This document shows positions 14,922 to 24,798 of a stretch of 46,042 nt of DNA, piece by piece; the stretch's first letter is position 1, and every line of letters begins with the position of its first letter. The DNA is taken from NCBI GenBank assembly GCA_016212795.1, contig JACRDT010000002.1, forward strand, positions 1-46,042, given 5' to 3'. The stretch is from Elusimicrobiota bacterium. GTDB taxonomy: Bacteria; Elusimicrobiota; Elusimicrobia; UBA1565; UBA9628. The position numbers and the translations under genes are program-made. A model generated the notes under the pieces. That model was not told the origin of the DNA and searched no databases. It saw only the letters and a program-made list of their open reading frames with translations.

Positions 14922-16297
14922 CTCTTTCGCCACTTCTGCCCCTGCTTGGTATCCTCGACGAGGATGCCCAGGGCGTCGAGCTCGGCCCTCAGCTTGTCCG
15001 AGAGCGCGAAATCCCTTTCGGAGCGCGCCTTGGCGCGTTCCGAAAGGAGCCGTTGCGCTTCGGGGGACAACGCCGTCGTCTCTTCCTTGAAAAGACCGAG
15101 AGCGAGGACGGTCTCCGCCCGCTCCAGGAAACTCCGTTTGCTCCCGCTCGGCAAAGCCGAGCGGAGGCAATCCCAGACGCTGGCCAGGGCGGCGGGGGCG
15201 TTGAGGTCGTCTTCCAGGCTCGCTTTGAAGGCCCGCTCCAGCTCCGCGCAGCAGGGCTTGGCGGGCTCCTTGAGGAGCTCGAGCGAGGCTTCCTTGAGCC
15301 TGCGCCTGGAGGTCTTGGCGCCCTCCAGGGATTCCCAGGTGAAATCCAGCTGCTTGCGGTAGTGGGCGGTGAGGCAGTGATACCGGTAGTCGAGCGGGTC
15401 GAACCCCTTGGCCTTGAGGTCCGCGACCGTGACGAAGCCGCCTGCGGATTTGGCCATCTTGGCCGAGTTCATGAGGAGGAACTCCGCGTGCATCCACCAG
15501 CGCACGAAGGGCTTGCCGGTCGCGCCCTCGGCCTGGGCGATCTCGTTGGTGTGGTGGATCGGGATGTGGTCCACGCCGCCGCAGTGGATGTCGAAGGTCT
15601 CGCCGAGGAACTTCATGGCCATCGCGCTGCACTCGATGTGCCAGCCGGGGAAGCCCGTCCCCCAGGGGGAGTCCCACTCCATGTGGCGCTTCTTGTCCTT
15701 GGGCGAGAACTTCCAGACCGCGAAGTCGGTCGGCGCCCTCTTCTCCCGGTTGGCCTCCACCCGGGCGCCCTCCTCGATGCCTTTGACGTGCTCCGAGCCC
15801 ATCAGCCTCGCGTAGCCGGGGAACTTGGCCGTGTCGTAGTAGAGCCCGTCCGAGGTGCGGTAGACCAGTCCCTTGGCCTCGAGCTTGGCGATGAGGCCGA
15901 CCTGCTCGGGGATGTGGTCCGTGGCCCTGCAGAGCACGTCCGGGGGCCTGAGGTTGAGCGCCTTGCAGTCCTCGAGGAAGGCGTCCGTGTAGAACCGGGC
16001 GATGTCCCAGGCGGACTTGCCCTCCCTGGCCGCCCCGACCTCCATCTTGTCCTCGCCCTCGTCGGCCTGGCTGGTGAGGTGGCCCACGTCGGTGATGTTC
16101 ATGACGTGGCGGACCGCGAAGCCGGCCAGCGTCAGGCTGCGCTTGAGGAGGTCCTCGAAGACGTAGGTCCGGTAGTTGCCGACGTGCTGGAAGTTGTAGA
16201 CGGTGGGGCCGCAGGTGTAGAGCCCCACCTCGGGGTGCTTGAGGGGGACGAACTCCTCCTTGCGCCTCGTGAGGGTGTTGTAGAGGAAGATCGGCAT
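14918..16297 (-). CDS. cysS: Cysteinyl-tRNA synthetase
   Basis: Charges tRNA-Cys in the cytoplasm. At 459 residues it is of normal length. The zinc ligand C29 (TCGPTVYN), the HIGH-type HVGN (38-41), WHIECSAMAMKFLG and GGVDHIPIHHTNEIAQAEG are present. The KMSKS loop reads KMAKSAGGF, a mild variant of KMSKSLGNF. The C-terminal region is helical with the usual anticodon-binding ALSDKLRAELDALGI. Two palindromes (15014-15047 and 15144-15164) lie in the 3' part of the gene. It starts 1 bp after the upstream unknown gene. Confidence 0.97.
   Translation of the reverse strand: MPIFLYNTLTRRKEEFVPLKHPEVGLYTCGPTVYNFQHVGNYRTYVFEDLLKRSLTLAGFAVRHVMNITDVGHLTSQADEGEDKMEVGAAREGKSAWDIARFYTDAFLEDCKALNLRPPDVLCRATDHIPEQVGLIAKLEAKGLVYRTSDGLYYDTAKFPGYARLMGSEHVKGIEEGARVEANREKRAPTDFAVWKFSPKDKKRHMEWDSPWGTGFPGWHIECSAMAMKFLGETFDIHCGGVDHIPIHHTNEIAQAEGATGKPFVRWWMHAEFLLMNSAKMAKSAGGFVTVADLKAKGFDPLDYRYHCLTAHYRKQLDFTWESLEGAKTSRRRLKEASLELLKEPAKPCCAELERAFKASLEDDLNAPAALASVWDCLRSALPSGSKRSFLERAETVLALGLFKEETTALSPEAQRLLSERAKARSERDFALSDKLRAELDALGILVEDTKQGQKWRKR
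15014..15047. repeat. Intragenic palindrome (16-2-16, one wobble)
   Basis: CCTTTCGGAGCGCGCC, loop TT, then its complement with one G-T mismatch. It lies in the cysS coding region (ERAKARSERDF), with no U-tract. Confidence 0.6.
15144..15164. repeat. Intragenic palindrome (9-3-9)
   Basis: CCGCTCGGC, loop AAA, GCCGAGCGG, in cysS, encoding part of SALPSGSK. Confidence 0.5.
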
Positions 16298-16298
16298 G

Positions 16299-16868
16299 TC
16301 ACGCTCCCGGCCAGGCCAGGGCTTCCAGGAACGGCGCGAGCGCGCGCGGCGCCTGGTTCTTGAGCTCGTCCGGGTAGGAGATCCGGTACTTGATGAAGAA
16401 GCCTTGGTGGACGAAGAGGTAGAGCTCGGAGTGGGAGGAGAGCTTGATGCCGGCGAGCTCGTCCTCGAAGGAGAAGACCGCCTTCTTGCCGTCGCGCTGG
16501 ACGCCCGCCGGCGCGATCCGCAGGGCCTGCTCCGAGAGCAGGCGGACGTTCTTGTGCCCGCTCACGACGTCGGCCTTGCACTGCTCGAAGTGCTCGGCCA
16601 GGGCCTGGCCGGGCGCCCCCGCGTGGGGGTAGACGTAGACCGTGACGGCGACCGTCGGGACCGTGGTGCAGTTGTAGCCTACCGACACGTCGCGGCCGCC
16701 TTCGTCGTATTGGTTGGCGCCCACGCCCTTGAAGTCGGCCACGCTCTCGGGGAAGCGGAAGCCCGAGTGGCGGTGGACGATGACGTCGGGGCGCTCGCCT
16801 TGGACGAAGCCGCCCGCCGACTCCTGACGGGATCCGAACCTCCGGCCCAGCCATGCCAGTAGCCCCAT
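16299..16868 (-). CDS. Uncharacterised cytoplasmic protein
   Basis: A 189-residue protein with no signal peptide or TM segment. The recognisable pattern is HSGFRFPESVADFKGVG, then YDEGGRDVSVGYN, then AVTVYVYPHAG. I have the impression of similar hypothetical proteins elsewhere but know no function. It is the first gene of the minus-strand operon that continues into cysS, rlmB and the CDF gene. GGAGGG lies 9 nt before its ATG, and a TATGAT -10 (16899-16904, minus) is a plausible promoter element. Confidence 0.7.
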   Translation of the reverse strand: MGLLAWLGRRFGSRQESAGGFVQGERPDVIVHRHSGFRFPESVADFKGVGANQYDEGGRDVSVGYNCTTVPTVAVTVYVYPHAGAPGQALAEHFEQCKADVVSGHKNVRLLSEQALRIAPAGVQRDGKKAVFSFEDELAGIKLSSHSELYLFVHQGFFIKYRISYPDELKNQAPRALAPFLEALAWPGA

Positions 16869-16924
16869 CGTCGACCCTCCATCTGAGCGGAATGGGACAT
16901 CATAGTAAAAATGTGGCCGGTCGA

Positions 16925-16953
16925 TTGACTGCGGCGGGGCAAAGAGATACCAT
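16925..16953 (+). promoter_or_regulatory. Sigma-70-type promoter for the OB-fold gene
   Basis: TTGACT (16925-16930), 17-bp spacer, TACCAT (16948-16953), about 43 bp before the ATG. A small TTCCTC/GAGGAA hairpin lies in the leader. Confidence 0.5.
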
Positions 16954-16995
16954 CACCGCGCCTTTCCTCTGACGAGGAAGCGCATCGGAGGAGCC

Positions 16996-17832
16996 ATGAA
17001 GAGCGTGCTGATCGCGTTCGCGTTCGCTTTGTCCGCGGCGGCCCAGGAGGCCGACGTCCTCTCGGGCAAGGTGGCTGAGACCATGGATGCCGGGGAGTAC
17101 ACTTACGCGCGGGTCGTCCGGGGGAAGGCCTCCACGTGGTTCGCCGTCCCCCATATGCCTCTGAAGGCGGGCGATGAGGTCTCCTTCCAGCCGGGCCTCG
17201 TGATGAAGGGCTTCCAGAGCAAGACCCTCAAGCGCACTTTCCCGCGCATCATCTTCTCCGACGGTCCGTCGGCGGCCGCGGGCGCGGTCGAGGCCGGAGG
17301 CCGAGCGTCCGCGGCGCCCTCGGGAAAGGCGTCGGCGGCCGCGGGCGCGGTCGAGGCCGGAGGCCGAGCGTCCGCGGCGCCCTCGGGAAAGAAGTCGCCG
17401 GACCCGCACGCCGGCATGAAGGGGGAGCATGGGGGCATGCCGGGCTCGCACGGCGGCATGCCGGGCGCGCACGGCATGCCGGCCGCCGGGAAGGCCTTCG
17501 CCGGCCCGGTCAAGACCGAGAAGGCCAAGGGGCCCGACGCCTACACGGTGGCCGAGGTCCACGGGAAGCGCGCCGAGCTCGCGGGCAAGAGCGTGTCCGT
17601 GCGCGGCACGGTCGTCAAGTTCTCGGCGCGCATCATGGACCGCAACTGGATCCACCTGCAGGACGGGAGCGGCGAGGCGGCCAAGGGCACGCACGACCTC
17701 ACCGTCACGTCGCAGGACTCGGCCAAGCCCGGCGAGGCCGTCACCGTCAAAGGCTCCGTGGCCAAGGACAAGGATTTCGGGATGGGCTACTCCTACCCCG
17801 TGCTCATCGAGAAGGCCGTCCTGAGCCGGTAA
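16996..17832 (+). CDS. Periplasmic protein with two OB-fold-like domains and a His/Met-rich linker
   Basis: A 278-residue exported protein with a short signal peptide (MKSVLIAFAFALSAAAQ) and GGAGG before the start. Two beta-rich units look like OB folds: residues 20-85 (GKVAETMDAGEYTYARV, then WFAVPHMPLKAGDEV) and 180-278 (GKSVSVRGTVVKFSARIMDRNWIHLQDG). Between them are two tandem 21-residue AGAVEAGG repeats and a segment GMKGEHGGMPGSHGGMPGAH, whose His/Met spacing suggests copper or other metal binding. Related OB-fold proteins often accompany cytochrome genes. No enzymatic function is visible. It is followed by a strong bidirectional terminator. Confidence 0.7.
   Translation: MKSVLIAFAFALSAAAQEADVLSGKVAETMDAGEYTYARVVRGKASTWFAVPHMPLKAGDEVSFQPGLVMKGFQSKTLKRTFPRIIFSDGPSAAAGAVEAGGRASAAPSGKASAAAGAVEAGGRASAAPSGKKSPDPHAGMKGEHGGMPGSHGGMPGAHGMPAAGKAFAGPVKTEKAKGPDAYTVAEVHGKRAELAGKSVSVRGTVVKFSARIMDRNWIHLQDGSGEAAKGTHDLTVTSQDSAKPGEAVTVKGSVAKDKDFGMGYSYPVLIEKAVLSR
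17268..17393 (+). repeat. AGAVEAGG coding repeat, copies 2 and 3 in tandem
   Basis: Two 63-bp units (17268-17330 and 17331-17393) differ at about two positions. Each begins GTCGGCGGCCGCGGGCGCGG and encodes SAAAGAVEAGGRASAAPSGK. The near-identity at synonymous sites implies a recent duplication or active spread. Confidence 0.9.
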
Positions 17833-17834
17833 GA

Positions 17835-17880
17835 AAGAAGATAGCGGGGAGGTTGTTGCCTCCCCGCTATCTTCTTTTGC
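17835..17880. terminator. Bidirectional intrinsic terminator
   Basis: A perfect 18-bp stem (AAGAAGATAGCGGGGAGG and its complement) with a TTGTTG loop. T-rich tracts lie on both outer sides, between the convergent OB-fold and hexaheme genes. Confidence 0.9.
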
Positions 17881-17903
17881 GTCCAGCCTTCAGAGAACCG
17901 GCG

Positions 17904-18584
17904 TCACTTCTTGTGGCACTTCATGCACGTCTTGGAGGAGAACGCCTTCTTGCCGTCGTGGCAGGAACCGCACCCCTTGCCGGCGTGCATGTCGCTCATC
18001 TTCATCCCTTCGTCGCCCTTCTTCTGGGCGAACAAGGGCTTGTCCCCTTCGTGGCAGGCCTTGCAGCCGCCGGCCTTCCCGTCGTGCAGCTTGTGCGGGA
18101 ACTTGACGGGCGCCATCTTGGCCGTCTTGTCGAGGCTGATGAACTCCGCCGCTTCGCCGCCGGCGGCGGCCGCCGCGGGCTCGGCTTTCTCATCCGCCGC
18201 GGGCTCGGCCTTCTTTTCCGCCGCGGGCGCGGCTTCAGCCTTCTTCTCTTCTTTCTTGTGGCACTTCATGCACGTCTTGGAGGAGAACGTGGTCTTGCCG
18301 TTGTGGCAGGAACCGCACCCCTTGCCGGCGTGCATGTCGCTCATCTTCATCCCGCCGCCCTTCTTCTTGGCGAACAGGGGCTTGTCCCCTTCGTGGCAGG
18401 CCTTGCAGCCGCCGGCCTTCTCGTCATGCAGCTTGTGGGGGAAGTTGACGGGCGCGAGCTTGCCCGTCTTGTCGAGATTGACGAACTCCGGCGCATCCCC
18501 GGCGCCGTCCGCCGCGAACGACACCCTGGCGGCGAGGCAACAGACGACCAACAGACACGACGTCACGGCCAACATTCTGCGCAT
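17904..18584 (-). CDS. Periplasmic hexaheme cytochrome c made of two c7-type triheme domains
   Basis: A 226-residue exported electron carrier with six heme sites arranged as CKACH, CGSCH, CMKCH twice. Each triheme unit starts with the strand NFPHKLHDEKAGG or KFPHKLHDGKAGG, whose histidines can be distal ligands, as in Geobacter PpcA-like and 'cytochrome c7' proteins. The two units are almost identical at DNA level and are joined by an Ala/Glu/Lys-rich linker. I prefer the ATG at 18584: GGGAGG is 9 nt upstream, while the first ATG at 18593 is only 1 nt from it. Upstream lie a TACACT -10 and an FNR-like dyad centred near -42. Confidence 0.92.
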   Translation of the reverse strand: MRRMLAVTSCLLVVCCLAARVSFAADGAGDAPEFVNLDKTGKLAPVNFPHKLHDEKAGGCKACHEGDKPLFAKKKGGGMKMSDMHAGKGCGSCHNGKTTFSSKTCMKCHKKEEKKAEAAPAAEKKAEPAADEKAEPAAAAAGGEAAEFISLDKTAKMAPVKFPHKLHDGKAGGCKACHEGDKPLFAQKKGDEGMKMSDMHAGKGCGSCHDGKKAFSSKTCMKCHKK

Positions 18585-18636
18585 GTACTGCATCCCTCCC
18601 TTTGGATCGGCCTTTTCCGGCCGCCTTCAGGCCCGG

Positions 18637-18679
18637 AGTGTAGCAAATAGGCGGGAGACCGCGACATGATGGGAATCAG
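18637..18679 (-). promoter_or_regulatory. FNR-like operator and -10 for the hexaheme gene
   Basis: The dyad ATGAT-GGGA-ATCAG (18666-18679) is centred about 42 bp upstream of the start predicted from TACACT (18637-18642, minus). This is the class II activator position. It matches the ATGAY-N4-RTCAY motif found at the FNR genes, with one deviation at the last base. Confidence 0.45.
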
Positions 18680-18726
18680 GGGGTCCGCATCCCACGCCCA
18701 TCGAGACGCGGCCGGGAGAGGGCAGG

Positions 18727-19476
18727 TCAGCGGCGATGGCAGGATTCGCAAGCCGTCTCGATGACCGTCGGACGGGCGCGGGGGTCGGCGGGACCGTGGA
18801 GCCTGTGGCAGGAGAGGCAGCCGACCAGCCCGCCCTCGAGCCTGATGCCCAGGCTCGTCCCCGGCTGGTTGTAGGCCCCGGGATGCTCCGCCAGAGCCCG
18901 GGCGTAGCTCATGCCGACGGGGTGGCTCGCGGCCATGTCCAGCGGGCTCGACGCCCGCGGGCCGCTGGTCGAGAACCCGGAGGCGCCGGCGAGCGACCCG
19001 TCGTGGCATGAGAGGCATACGGCCGTCGAAGGGACGTCGCCGGCGGCGCCGCCGAAGGAGGAGCTCTCCGAAGGCGCCCAACGGGACTTGGAGGCCGTGG
19101 CGCGCGTCTTGACGTGGCAAAGGGAGCAGGAGTCCGGGCCCAGGGACTGGTGCCGTCCGACGAGCCCGGCGTCGAACGCTCCTCCGTTGAGCGAGTCGCG
19201 CAGGGAGCCGGCGAAGACGGCGCGCAGCCTCACCTTGAGGAACGAGACGAGGGCCCACCCGCGCGACCCGTGCGCCGCGTAGTGGCAGAGTGTGCAGGAG
19301 TCGGATCTCACAGCCGCCCGGTCGGAGGGGAGGACCATCCCGGCGCCCTTGTTGAGCGTCCGGCACGCGGCTCCCGGCTGGAGGCGCAGCCACTGGGAAC
19401 CCACGAAGACCAGCCCTGTCAGGGCGAGGAGGGCCAAGGAAAGGGACACGGCCGCGGCTCGGCGAGGGGTTCTCAT
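18727..19476 (-). CDS. Membrane-anchored or exported pentaheme cytochrome c
   Basis: A 249-residue protein with an N-terminal hydrophobic segment (AAVSLSLALLALTGLVFVGS), either an anchor or a signal, and five CXXCH motifs: CTLCH, CSLCH, CLSCH, CLSCH, CESCH. The CLSCHDG...SHPVG module also occurs in the tetraheme and 11-heme proteins encoded at 24799 and 26578. I chose the ATG at 19476 because GAGGAGAA lies upstream and a TTGCAA-17-TATACT promoter (19496-19524) precedes it. The longer upstream frame would place this promoter inside the gene. Confidence 0.88.
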   Translation of the reverse strand: MRTPRRAAAVSLSLALLALTGLVFVGSQWLRLQPGAACRTLNKGAGMVLPSDRAAVRSDSCTLCHYAAHGSRGWALVSFLKVRLRAVFAGSLRDSLNGGAFDAGLVGRHQSLGPDSCSLCHVKTRATASKSRWAPSESSSFGGAAGDVPSTAVCLSCHDGSLAGASGFSTSGPRASSPLDMAASHPVGMSYARALAEHPGAYNQPGTSLGIRLEGGLVGCLSCHRLHGPADPRARPTVIETACESCHRR

Positions 19477-19495
19477 CGGCGTTCTCCTCAGCGGT

Positions 19496-19524
19496 AGTAT
19501 AGCCCCGGCCCCGGGGAATTGCAA
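19496..19524 (-). promoter_or_regulatory. Sigma-70-type promoter for the pentaheme gene
   Basis: Minus strand: TTGCAA (19519-19524), 17-bp spacer, TATACT (19496-19501). Transcription would start about 13 bp before the ATG. Confidence 0.6.
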
Positions 19525-19566
19525 GGGGGAATCCAGCGGGCCGCGGGACGGCGGAGCTGCACGGCC

Positions 19567-19580
19567 ATGATGCTCGTCAC
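19567..19580 (+). promoter_or_regulatory. FNR-like operator in the divergent kinase/pentaheme region
   Basis: ATGAT-GCTC-GTCAC fits the ATGAY-N4-RTCAY consensus. It is centred about 64 bp upstream of the start predicted for the kinase gene, a class I activator distance. Confidence 0.4.
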
Positions 19581-19625
19581 ATCCTGGGAATGACGGCGGC
19601 CAAGGTACGGGTTCCCCGGTTGTTA

Positions 19626-19631
19626 TATAAT
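19626..19631 (+). promoter_or_regulatory. -10 box of the kinase/regulator operon
   Basis: A perfect TATAAT ends 8 nt before the kinase ATG with no good -35. The transcript may be leaderless and activator-dependent. Confidence 0.5.
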
Positions 19632-19639
19632 GAACGCGC

Positions 19640-21142
19640 ATGCGGCGTGAAGGTTCCAAGACCTACCGGTTGTCCCTGACGTGGCGATTCTTTCTGGCGT
19701 TCTCTACCGCGACGTGGGCCATCCTCTCCGTCTACTTCGTTTACGACGTCAGGACGAGCAGCCGGCGCCTCGCGGAGATGGAGCGAGGCACCTTGGAGGC
19801 CCTGTTCCCGGCGGTGCAGCGCATCCTGGAGACGGTCATGCTGAGCGGCGGCTCGGAACACATCCTCGGCATCCTTTCGAAGCCCGGCTGGCGGGAAGGG
19901 CTCTCCACGATCAGCCTTCTCGATACGACCAAGAAGGCCGTGGATGTGTCCGACATCTCCATGAGACACCCGGCCCGCAGGTCCACGCCGCCGTATCTGA
20001 GCCCCAAGATGTTCGTGGGACTGGATTTCGAGATGCGCGCCAAGGCCGCCTGCCTGCGCTGCCACCGGCGAGCCCGGGAGGGAGACCTGCTCGGCTACGT
20101 GCGCCTTGTTGCGCCGCATTTTCAGAAGGGGCGTGTCATCGCCGAGCATTTCCGCAGCCATCTTCTGGTGCTGCTCGCCATGCTCGTCCTCATCGGCCTG
20201 AGCGTCGTCGCGGTCGTTCGCTGGCTCGTGCAGCGGCCCCTCGACAGGGTGGTCGACGCCATGCGGCGGGTGGCGGCCGGCGGGTTCGACACCCGCATCG
20301 CCGATCCTCCCGGAGGGGAGATCGGCGTCATCGCGCGGGGGTTCAATGAGATGGCCTCCGAGCTCGAGCGCGACCGCGGCGAGATCGTGGACCTCCACCG
20401 CCGCCAGGTCGCCCACATGGAGAGGCTCGTGGCCGTGGGGGACCTCGCGGCGCACCTCGCCCACGAGGTGCGCAACCCCCTCACCGGCATCGGCTCCGCC
20501 GTGCAGGTCATGCAGCGCGAGACCCCGCCGGAGAGCCCCAGGCAGAGGGTCCTGGGCCAGATTCTCGAGCAGCTCCAGCGCATGGACCGCGTGATGGCCA
20601 ACTTCCTCCAGTACGCCCGGATGCCCGAGGCCGTGGTCAAGGCCTTCCCGGTCGAGGAGCCGCTCCAGCGCGTCTTGTTCCTCATCGAGCCCAGGCTCAA
20701 GGCCCAGAAGGTCGAGCTCCGGCGCTCCATCCCGGCGGGCCTGCCGGCGCTGATGGGCGACCCCGGCCAGCTCGAGCAGGTGTTCCTCAACGTCTGCCTC
20801 AACGCCGTCCAGGCGATGCCGGCCGGCGGGACCCTCTCGGTCGATGTCAAAGCCGAGCAGGGGTCGTTCGTCCTCGTCGAGGTGTCCGACACGGGCGGCG
20901 GGATCGCCCACGAGGACCAGGCGAAGGTCTTCCACCCCTACTTCACCACCAAGGAGCAAGGCAGCGGCATGGGCCTGCCCATCAGCCGGCAGATCGTGCT
21001 GGCGCACGGCGGCGAGATATGGCTCGAGAGCGTCCCCGGCCGCGGCACGAGCGTGTTCGTGCGCCTGCCCCTGCCCGGCCCGGCCCAGACGGCGCGGGAG
21101 AGCCGGGCCCCGGCCCAGGTGCGCGACGGGGGAGGGATCTGA
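19640..21142 (+). CDS. Sensor histidine kinase with a c-type heme motif in its periplasmic domain
   Basis: A 500-residue inner-membrane kinase. TM1 is at about 13-36. The periplasmic sensor (about 37-170) contains C138-L-R-C141-H142, a covalent heme site, so the kinase probably senses redox state or a heme ligand. TM2 is at about 172-195 and is followed by a HAMP linker (RPLDRVVDAMRRVAAGGFDTRI). HisKA carries phosphorylatable H275 (AHLAHEVRNPLTG), and HATPase motifs N (LNVCLNAVQAM), G1 (DTGGGI) and G2 (GSGMGLPI) are intact. It is separated by only 2 bp from the NtrC-type regulator-cytochrome gene, its obvious partner. Confidence 0.92.
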   Translation: MRREGSKTYRLSLTWRFFLAFSTATWAILSVYFVYDVRTSSRRLAEMERGTLEALFPAVQRILETVMLSGGSEHILGILSKPGWREGLSTISLLDTTKKAVDVSDISMRHPARRSTPPYLSPKMFVGLDFEMRAKAACLRCHRRAREGDLLGYVRLVAPHFQKGRVIAEHFRSHLLVLLAMLVLIGLSVVAVVRWLVQRPLDRVVDAMRRVAAGGFDTRIADPPGGEIGVIARGFNEMASELERDRGEIVDLHRRQVAHMERLVAVGDLAAHLAHEVRNPLTGIGSAVQVMQRETPPESPRQRVLGQILEQLQRMDRVMANFLQYARMPEAVVKAFPVEEPLQRVLFLIEPRLKAQKVELRRSIPAGLPALMGDPGQLEQVFLNVCLNAVQAMPAGGTLSVDVKAEQGSFVLVEVSDTGGGIAHEDQAKVFHPYFTTKEQGSGMGLPISRQIVLAHGGEIWLESVPGRGTSVFVRLPLPGPAQTARESRAPAQVRDGGGI

Positions 21143-21144
21143 GG

Positions 21145-23439
<2,295 letters not shown>

Positions 23440-23470
23440 CGGCGCCATCCATGACACTAAGGAAGGACCC

Positions 23471-24583
23471 ATGAAACCGATCGAGACCGCCGCCCTCGCC
23501 TTGCTCTGCGCCGCGCTGCCGGCCGCCCCGGCCAGGTCCGCGGCCAAGGAAGCCAAGGACAAGAACGCCCCCAAGGAGATCGTGTTCCCGAACCCGCCGG
23601 ACCCGCCGCGCATCCGGTGGGTGCGCAACATCCGCACCGGCCGCGACCTCAAGGGCAAGGGCAAGGGCGCCGCCGGCAAGGTCCTGGAGTTCCTGTCGGG
23701 CGGGGACTTGGACACGCCGCTCGTGGTCAGGCCCTACGGGGTCTGGGTCTCGGGCGAGACCCTCTATGTCACGGACACGGACGGCCAGCGCGTGGTCCGC
23801 ATGGGCTTGGACGACGCCAAGGTCAAGCTCTTCGGCGAGGGCGGGGCCGCGGGGCTCGTCTCCCCTGTCGGCGTGGTGGTCGATCCCGGCGGCGGCGTCT
23901 TCGTCTCCGACACCGGCGACCACGCGGTCAAGGCCTACGACTCCTCGGGGAAGCTCGTCTGGAGGACGGATTCTCTCGGCGAGGGGACCCGCCCCTTGAA
24001 GAAGCCCTCGGGCCTGTCCTGGACGCCCGAGGGAGACCTCATGGTCCTTGACGCGGGCAACGGCCGGGCCGTGGTCCTGGGCAAGGACGGCGCGTTCAAG
24101 CGGGAGCTGGTCCGTCACATGAAGGACCCTTTCGCCCTCGGCAACCCGAGCAACCTCTGGGTCGAGCGGGACGGCGGCTTCATCGTGTCGGACCCGCTGG
24201 CCGCCCGGGTCCACGTCTTCACGTCGACCGGCGGTTTCGCGTCCGGTTTCGGCGAGGTGGGAGACGGGCCGGGCTACATGGCCAGGCCCAAGGGCGTGGC
24301 CTCGGACTCGGACGGGAACATCTATGTCGTGGACGCCGTCTTCAGCCGCGTCCAGGTCTTTGACCGCTCGGGCCAGCTCCTGCTCTACTTCGCCTCTCCC
24401 GGGGACAAGGACGGACAGATCTCCATGCCCGCCGGCATCTTCATCGACCCGTCGGACCGGGTCTTCGTCGTGGACTCAAGGAACCAGCGCATCGCGGTCT
24501 TCCAGTACCTCAAGGCTCCTCCTGAGAAGCCCGCTGATTCCACTCCCACCGAACAGAAGGCGGAGACCCCCAAGAAGCCTTGA
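23471..24583 (+). CDS. Exported NHL-repeat beta-propeller protein (NHL-1)
   Basis: A 370-residue secreted protein with a signal peptide (LALLCAALPAAPARS) and AAGGA-type ribosome binding. About six NHL-like blades follow, such as PYGVWVSGETLYVTDTDGQRVVRM, SPVGVVVDPGGGVFVSDTGD and RPKGVASDSDGNIYVVDAVFSRVQVFD. A lysine/proline-rich C-terminal tail closes it. It has no heme motif. Propellers like this accompany multiheme cytochromes in metal-reducing bacteria and may serve as docking proteins. It is clearly paralogous to the propeller encoded at 25562-26581, sharing GYMARPKGVA/GYMARPRGVA. It probably belongs to the kinase/regulator operon, 31 bp downstream of the fusion gene. Confidence 0.85.
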   Translation: MKPIETAALALLCAALPAAPARSAAKEAKDKNAPKEIVFPNPPDPPRIRWVRNIRTGRDLKGKGKGAAGKVLEFLSGGDLDTPLVVRPYGVWVSGETLYVTDTDGQRVVRMGLDDAKVKLFGEGGAAGLVSPVGVVVDPGGGVFVSDTGDHAVKAYDSSGKLVWRTDSLGEGTRPLKKPSGLSWTPEGDLMVLDAGNGRAVVLGKDGAFKRELVRHMKDPFALGNPSNLWVERDGGFIVSDPLAARVHVFTSTGGFASGFGEVGDGPGYMARPKGVASDSDGNIYVVDAVFSRVQVFDRSGQLLLYFASPGDKDGQISMPAGIFIDPSDRVFVVDSRNQRIAVFQYLKAPPEKPADSTPTEQKAETPKKP

Positions 24584-24654
24584 CAGGACGCGGGATTGCT
24601 CGTGGTCGTAGATGCCGTCGTCCTGTCTGATTAGCGTCGACATATACGACGTTT

Positions 24655-24716
24655 ATTGGTTGTGCGGAAACGCGCACCATGTTGCGCGGTTCTGAGCCCG
24701 CAAACAGATTCAGACC
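24655..24716 (+). promoter_or_regulatory. Candidate upstream activator dyads before the tetraheme gene
   Basis: Two adjacent dyads share a TTGYGCG half: TTGTGCG-GAAA-CGCGCAC, and TTGCGCGG with CCCGCAA. They lie about 50-105 bp upstream of the sigma-54 promoter start, the usual range for NtrC-type enhancer sites. The first could alternatively fold as a GAAA-capped RNA hairpin if transcribed. Confidence 0.4.
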
Positions 24717-24737
24717 CTGAATCCCCCTGAAAACTCG

Positions 24738-24752
24738 TGGCTGGAATGTTGC
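24738..24752 (+). promoter_or_regulatory. Sigma-54 (-24/-12) promoter
   Basis: TGGC-TGGAATG-TTGC matches TGGCAC-N5-TTGC, with the GG and GC dinucleotides exactly 10 bp apart. It lies 46 bp before the tetraheme start and just downstream of a gene for a sigma-54-dependent regulator. Confidence 0.7.
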
Positions 24753-24798
24753 CATATTCAAGTTCAGGAGTACGCCGCGAATCTAAACAAAAGGAGAA

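Noticed and set aside
24584..24798. Possible cyclic-di-GMP (GEMM) riboswitch before the tetraheme cytochrome gene, since these often precede multiheme cytochromes
   Set aside because: A GAAA-capped hairpin is present, but the conserved GEMM core and second stem are not. A sigma-54 promoter start at about 24764 would also exclude most of the region from the transcript.
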